From the NCBI RefSeq assembly GCF_900323885.1, contig NZ_OOHJ01000030.1, forward strand, positions 620,001 through 684,000: a stretch of DNA of 64,000 nt, given 5' to 3'. This DNA is from [Actinomadura] parvosata subsp. kistnae. GTDB lineage: Bacteria; Actinomycetota; Actinomycetes; Streptosporangiales; Streptosporangiaceae. The notes under the pieces were generated by a model, which was not told the DNA's origin, ran no database searches, and worked only from the letters and a program-made list of their open reading frames with translations. Made by a program: the position numbers and the translations under genes. Positions within the stretch are counted from its first letter, which is position 1. Each line of letters starts with the position of its first letter. Of the stretch, positions 60,625 through 64,000 are shown piece after piece.

Positions 60625-62115
60625 GTGCTGAGAAGAACTCCCCTGCTCGCCGCCATCCTCATGATGATGGCGACGCTGCTGGCCGTCCCCATGGCGGGAG
60701 CGGCCGGCGCGGAGACGGACGAGCAGGACGTCACGGATGCCGTCGGCAGGCGCGGCATCACATGGGGGCCGTGCGAGGAGGAGCCGAGCGTCGAGTGCGG
60801 CACGCTGGCCGTGCCGATCGACTGGTCCCGGCCGTACGGGCCGACCGTCGCCCTGGCCCTGGCCCGGCGCAAGGCCACCGACCCATCCGCGCGGATCGGG
60901 TCGCTGCTGACCAACCCGGGCGGGCCGGGCAACTCGGGAGTGAACGACATCCTGCGCCCCTCGGGCTTCAGCGAGGAGATCCAGCGGCGCTTCGACATCG
61001 TCAGCTACGACCCGCGCGGCGTGGCCCGCAGCGGCTCGGTGACGTGCTCGGCCGCGGTCTACAACGAGATGCCGTACCCGGTCATGACCAGCCAGGCCGA
61101 CTTCGACAAGTGGGTGGCCTTCGACCGCAAGCTGCGCGACGACTGCCGCAAGCGGACCGGCCCGCTGTACGACCACCTCGACTCGGTCAACGTGGCCAAG
61201 GACATGGACGCCATCCGCGCCGCGCTCGGCGAGAGCAGGCTGACCTCCTACGGCGTCTCCTACGGCACGCTCGCCCAGCAGATGTACGCCGAGCTGTTCC
61301 CGCACCGCATCCGCGCCATGATCCTGGACAGCAACATGGACCACAGCCTGGACGTCAAGGCGTTCCAGGTCACCGAGGCGGCCACCGTCCAGGACAGCTT
61401 CGACGAGTTCGTCGCCTGGTGCGAGCGCAGCCAGGAGTGCGTGCTGCACGGCCGGGACGTGCGGGCGCTGTGGAAGAGCCTGCTGGACAAGGCCGAGCGC
61501 GGCGAGCTGCTGTGGCCGGGCGACGGCCGCCCGGTGCCGGCCCACAACCTGCTCTGGCTGGGCGTGATCATGAACGAGGCGCCGTCCTGGCGGCTGGAGG
61601 CCCAGGTGCTGCTCGCCCTGGACGGCGGGCCGGTGCCGGACGACATGCCGGGCCCGCCCGGCAACTGGCAGGTGGGCGGCGAGACCGCCGAGCTGCCGAC
61701 CGCGATCCTGTGCCAGGACTGGAACCTGGGGCTGCGCGACTACGCCCACTACGCCGAGGTGATGAGCGCCTCCAACGCGGTGGCCCCGGACATGCGCTAC
61801 AACCCGATGCCGATGGGCGACATGCCGATCTGCCAGGGCCACCCGGTCAACAACCCGCAGCACCGGCTGCGCTACCTCGGCAGCACCCCGCTGCTGGTGG
61901 CCACCTCGAAGCACGACCCCGACACCCCCTACGAGTGGTCGGCCAACGTGGCCCGCCAGCTCGGCTCCAAGGCCACACTGCTCACCTACGAGGGCTGGGG
62001 CCACGGCGTGTACGGCATGACCGAGTGCACCACGAAGGTCATGGACACCTACCTCATCTCGCCGGCCACCCCGGTCACGGGCAACCGCTGCCCGGCGGAG
62101 GAGCCCCAGGGCTAG
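60625..62115 (+). CDS. secreted S33 tripeptidyl aminopeptidase-like hydrolase
   Basis: A 496-residue exported alpha/beta hydrolase: signal peptide (MLRRTPLLAAILMMMATLLA ... AGAAGA), oxyanion region NPGGPGNSG, nucleophile Ser212 (GVSYGT), Asp431 (KHDPDTP) and His460 (GWGHGVYG). TAP-type enzymes release tripeptides from the N termini of proteins. The GTG at 60625 has GAGGAG five bases upstream. Convergent with the second CGNR gene. Confidence 0.92.
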   Translation: MLRRTPLLAAILMMMATLLAVPMAGAAGAETDEQDVTDAVGRRGITWGPCEEEPSVECGTLAVPIDWSRPYGPTVALALARRKATDPSARIGSLLTNPGGPGNSGVNDILRPSGFSEEIQRRFDIVSYDPRGVARSGSVTCSAAVYNEMPYPVMTSQADFDKWVAFDRKLRDDCRKRTGPLYDHLDSVNVAKDMDAIRAALGESRLTSYGVSYGTLAQQMYAELFPHRIRAMILDSNMDHSLDVKAFQVTEAATVQDSFDEFVAWCERSQECVLHGRDVRALWKSLLDKAERGELLWPGDGRPVPAHNLLWLGVIMNEAPSWRLEAQVLLALDGGPVPDDMPGPPGNWQVGGETAELPTAILCQDWNLGLRDYAHYAEVMSASNAVAPDMRYNPMPMGDMPICQGHPVNNPQHRLRYLGSTPLLVATSKHDPDTPYEWSANVARQLGSKATLLTYEGWGHGVYGMTECTTKVMDTYLISPATPVTGNRCPAEEPQG

Positions 62116-62136
62116 GCCGGGACCGTCGTTCCCCGC

Positions 62137-62178
62137 CCCTCAGGGTGCGGCCCTCAGGGTGGGGCCCTCAGGGTGGGG
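62137..62178. repeat. three 14-bp repeats between convergent genes
   Basis: CCCTCAGGGTGSGG repeated at 62137, 62151 and 62165. Each has an inner CCCT-C-AGGG palindrome. The third unit overlaps the CGNR stop. It may act as a bidirectional terminator. Confidence 0.6.
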
Positions 62179-62689
62179 AACGGCGGGCGCGGTGGCGGCG
62201 GACCGCGTCGCGGTTGGCGCACGGGTGGGAGCAGTAACGCTGCCGGGCCGTGCGCGAGGTGTCGGCGAAGATGGTGTCGCAGTCGGCGGCGGCACAGCGG
62301 CCGAGCCGGTCCATGCCGCGGCTGACGAGGTGCAGCGCGGTGCCCACGGAGATCAGCGCGAACAGCACCGCGCCGAGCGGCTGGTCGTCGTCGCGATAGT
62401 GCAGGTGCCAGCCGTGGGCGTGGTCGGTCATCCGGGGATAGGCGGCCGACCGGGCCAGCATCTCGTTGACCAGCTTGGCCCGTTCTTGCTCGCCCGTGGC
62501 GTCGACGACCCGCGTCCAGGCGTCGATGACGGCGAGGGTCCGGCCGAGGTCGGCCGGCTCGACGGGGCGTTCCAGCACGAGACCGGCCGCGCGGCAGCGG
62601 CCGGCGAGCTCGTCGGCGCTGCGTGGCGGGTGGTTCGCCAGCTCCGCGGCGAAGTTCACCACATCCGCGCCGTAAGGGTTGAGGTGCAC
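62168..62689 (-). CDS. CGNR zinc-finger regulator (ABATE domain), second copy
   Basis: A 173-residue ABATE/CGNR protein: LNPYGADVVNFAAELANHPP at the N terminus and the zinc finger RCAAADCDTIFADTSRTARQRYCSHPCANRDAVRRHR at the C terminus. The GTG start at 62689 is 26 bases from the divergent MFS start. It parallels the CGNR-MFS pair at 19106-20935 and probably regulates its neighbour. Confidence 0.87.
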   Translation of the reverse strand: MHLNPYGADVVNFAAELANHPPRSADELAGRCRAAGLVLERPVEPADLGRTLAVIDAWTRVVDATGEQERAKLVNEMLARSAAYPRMTDHAHGWHLHYRDDDQPLGAVLFALISVGTALHLVSRGMDRLGRCAAADCDTIFADTSRTARQRYCSHPCANRDAVRRHRARRSPP

Positions 62690-62715
62690 AAGCTCATTAC
62701 AACAGCCTGGACGGC

Positions 62716-63882
62716 ATGACGCGAACCGCGCGATACCGCTGGGTCATCCTGGGTGTCGCCACCTTCACCCAGGCCGCGACCGGGTTCTTCGTGCAGGGCA
62801 TCGGCGCGATGAGCGTTCACCTGCAACGCGACCTGGAGCTGAACACGACCCAGCTGGGCCTGCTGCTGTCGGCCGCCCAGCTCCTCCCCCTGGCCGGGCT
62901 GCTCGTGGCGGGCCGGCTGCTGGACCGCCACGACGAACGCTGGGTCGTCGGCATCGGCGCTCTCGTGGTCGCCGCCGCGCTCGCCCTGGCCGGCGTGGCC
63001 CCGGGATACCTGTCGCTGCTGGCCGTCCTGCTGATCGTCGGCGCCGGGTACAGCACGATCCAGCCGGGCGGCAGCAAGTCGGTGGCGTCGTGGTTCGGCG
63101 CCTCGCAGCGCGGGCTGGCCATGGGTATCCGCCAGGCGGGGCTCCCGCTCGGCGGCGCCCTCGCCGCCTTCGTGCTCCCCGCCATGGCGGCGGCCTACGG
63201 CTGGCGGTCGACGGTGCTGGCCGGCGCGGTCATCGCCCTGGCGGGCGCCGTCGCCTTCATGACCCTCTACCGCCGCCCGCCGAACCGGCGTCCCGTGCCG
63301 GCGACCTCCCGCGTGCGGCTGGAGCTGTTGCGCGAGCCGTACATGAAGAAGATCGTCCTGTCCGGGACGAGCATGGTGTCGGTGCACAGCGGCCTGGGCG
63401 TCCTCACCGTCCTGTACCTGCACGAGGTGACGTCACTGAGCGCCGCCGTGGCGGCCCTGGTGTACGTCGCCGTCCAGTGCGCGGGCGCGCTGGGCCGCAT
63501 CTGCCTGGCCGCCTGGAGCGACCGCCACGCCGCGGGCCGCTACGCCTGCGTCCTGACCTGCCTGATCGCCGTGATCATCGGGATGCTGGCGCTGACGACC
63601 CCGCTCGGCCGCTCCCCCGTCGCGGCCTGCCTGCTCTTCGTCTGGCTCGGCTTCTTCGGGATCGGCTGGTACGGGCCCTGGATCACCTACGCGGCCGAGT
63701 CGGCGCCGCCGGACCACACCGGGTTCGCCCTCGGCCTGGCCATGGCGGTCAACCAGGTGGCGATCGTCCTGGCGCCCTTCGTGCTGGGCCTGCTCACGGA
63801 CCTGACCGGCGGCTTCGCCCCCGCGTGGATCCTGCTCTCCGCCCTGACCGCCGTCACCCTGGTCGCGACCGTCCGCCTGTGA
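62716..63882 (+). CDS. MFS transporter divergent from CGNR regulator
   Basis: A 388-residue major facilitator with 12 helices: AGRLLDRHDERWV in place of motif A, AMGIRQAGLPLGGALAAFVLP typical of the CynX/NimT or YfcJ-like group. Cofactor-free, proton-driven transport of an unknown compound is expected. ATG at 62716. Confidence 0.9.
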   Translation: MTRTARYRWVILGVATFTQAATGFFVQGIGAMSVHLQRDLELNTTQLGLLLSAAQLLPLAGLLVAGRLLDRHDERWVVGIGALVVAAALALAGVAPGYLSLLAVLLIVGAGYSTIQPGGSKSVASWFGASQRGLAMGIRQAGLPLGGALAAFVLPAMAAAYGWRSTVLAGAVIALAGAVAFMTLYRRPPNRRPVPATSRVRLELLREPYMKKIVLSGTSMVSVHSGLGVLTVLYLHEVTSLSAAVAALVYVAVQCAGALGRICLAAWSDRHAAGRYACVLTCLIAVIIGMLALTTPLGRSPVAACLLFVWLGFFGIGWYGPWITYAAESAPPDHTGFALGLAMAVNQVAIVLAPFVLGLLTDLTGGFAPAWILLSALTAVTLVATVRL

Positions 63883-63936
63883 CGGACGTCACCGCCCGCC
63901 CTGTCACGCGACCGCGACGACCGGTGTCTTGGGGGC

Positions 63937-64000
63937 ATGACAGGACACAACACCTCCCACAAGGTCGTGGTCATCGGTGGCGGTTATGCCGGAACGCTGG
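63937..64000 (+). CDS. FAD/NAD(P)-binding oxidoreductase, 5' end only
   Basis: The ATG at 63937 starts a protein with KVVVIGGGYAGTL, the FAD-binding GxGxxG motif of NAD(P)/FAD-dependent oxidoreductases. The window ends after 21 codons. The strong motif supports the call; the remainder is unseen. Confidence 0.7.
   Translation, partial: MTGHNTSHKVVVIGGGYAGTL

Overview
This 64 kb window is high-GC actinomycete chromosome. Codon positions are strongly G/C-biased, many starts are GTG, and ATGA/GTGA/TGATG start-stop overlaps are common. The gene content (a Nuo-like membrane-arm cluster, CGNR zinc-finger regulators, ABATE-type proteins, LLM flavin monooxygenases, VanW and NlpC/P60 envelope proteins) suggests a soil actinomycete, perhaps Streptosporangiaceae. 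That placement is an impression and was not tested. No rRNA, tRNA or CRISPR array was recognised.

Layout. 1-7 kb: end of a VWA-domain gene, a NarL-type two-component pair (kinase frameshifted), two SAM methyltransferases flanking a MATE exporter, and a phosphotransferase. 7-13.9 kb: an accessory stretch with a small secreted protein, non-coding palindromes, an ISL3-like insertion sequence with 36-bp inverted repeats, an ATGA-coupled three-gene operon of unknown function (zinc-ribbon-like protein, membrane protein, anchored SAF-domain protein), and three truncated genes (a membrane protein, an ABC ATPase and an SDR joined end to end). 13.9-20.9 kb: ABM/DUF1772 genes, nitrilase, saccharopine-dehydrogenase-like enzyme with divergent TetR, a PatB/MalY-type aminotransferase, and an MFS exporter with a divergent CGNR regulator. 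20.9-28.3 kb: a metal block with DUF305, DUF6153 and BNR-type lipoproteins, an ArsR sensor divergent from a P1B-4 metal ATPase, a ChrB-like regulator coupled to an MFS transporter, and CsoR. 28.5-39 kb: NlpC/P60 hydrolase, a Complex I membrane-arm cluster (nuoA, a NuoB/NuoD-like fusion, nuoH-J-K-L-M-N) without the usual Fe-S and NADH subunits, and a VanW protein. 39-46 kb: a sulfonate/sulfur-type cluster with LLM enzymes and an ABC importer. 46-50 kb: an SDR block and a chromate operon (split chrB plus chrA). 50-60 kb: AraC regulators, an RibD-type reductase, a GH53 galactanase, a beta-trefoil-like protein coupled to a KP-43-like subtilase, an aldehyde dehydrogenase, a formate dehydrogenase remnant next to cyanase, and a frameshifted phosphotransferase. 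60-64 kb: two-component remnants, a secreted S33 peptidase, a second CGNR/MFS divergent pair, and the start of a flavoprotein.

The most interesting observations are four. (1) The coupled zinc-ribbon/membrane/SAF operon. (2) The Nuo membrane arm with a degenerate NuoB/NuoD-like subunit. (3) Two ChrB-family genes that carry the same 16-bp TGTA-N8-TACA dyad at their starts. (4) The KP-43-like protease with a coupled beta-trefoil-like partner. As a caution, five genes are each broken by what looks like loss of one base in or beside a C/G run, a pattern that may reflect consensus sequencing error rather than biology.
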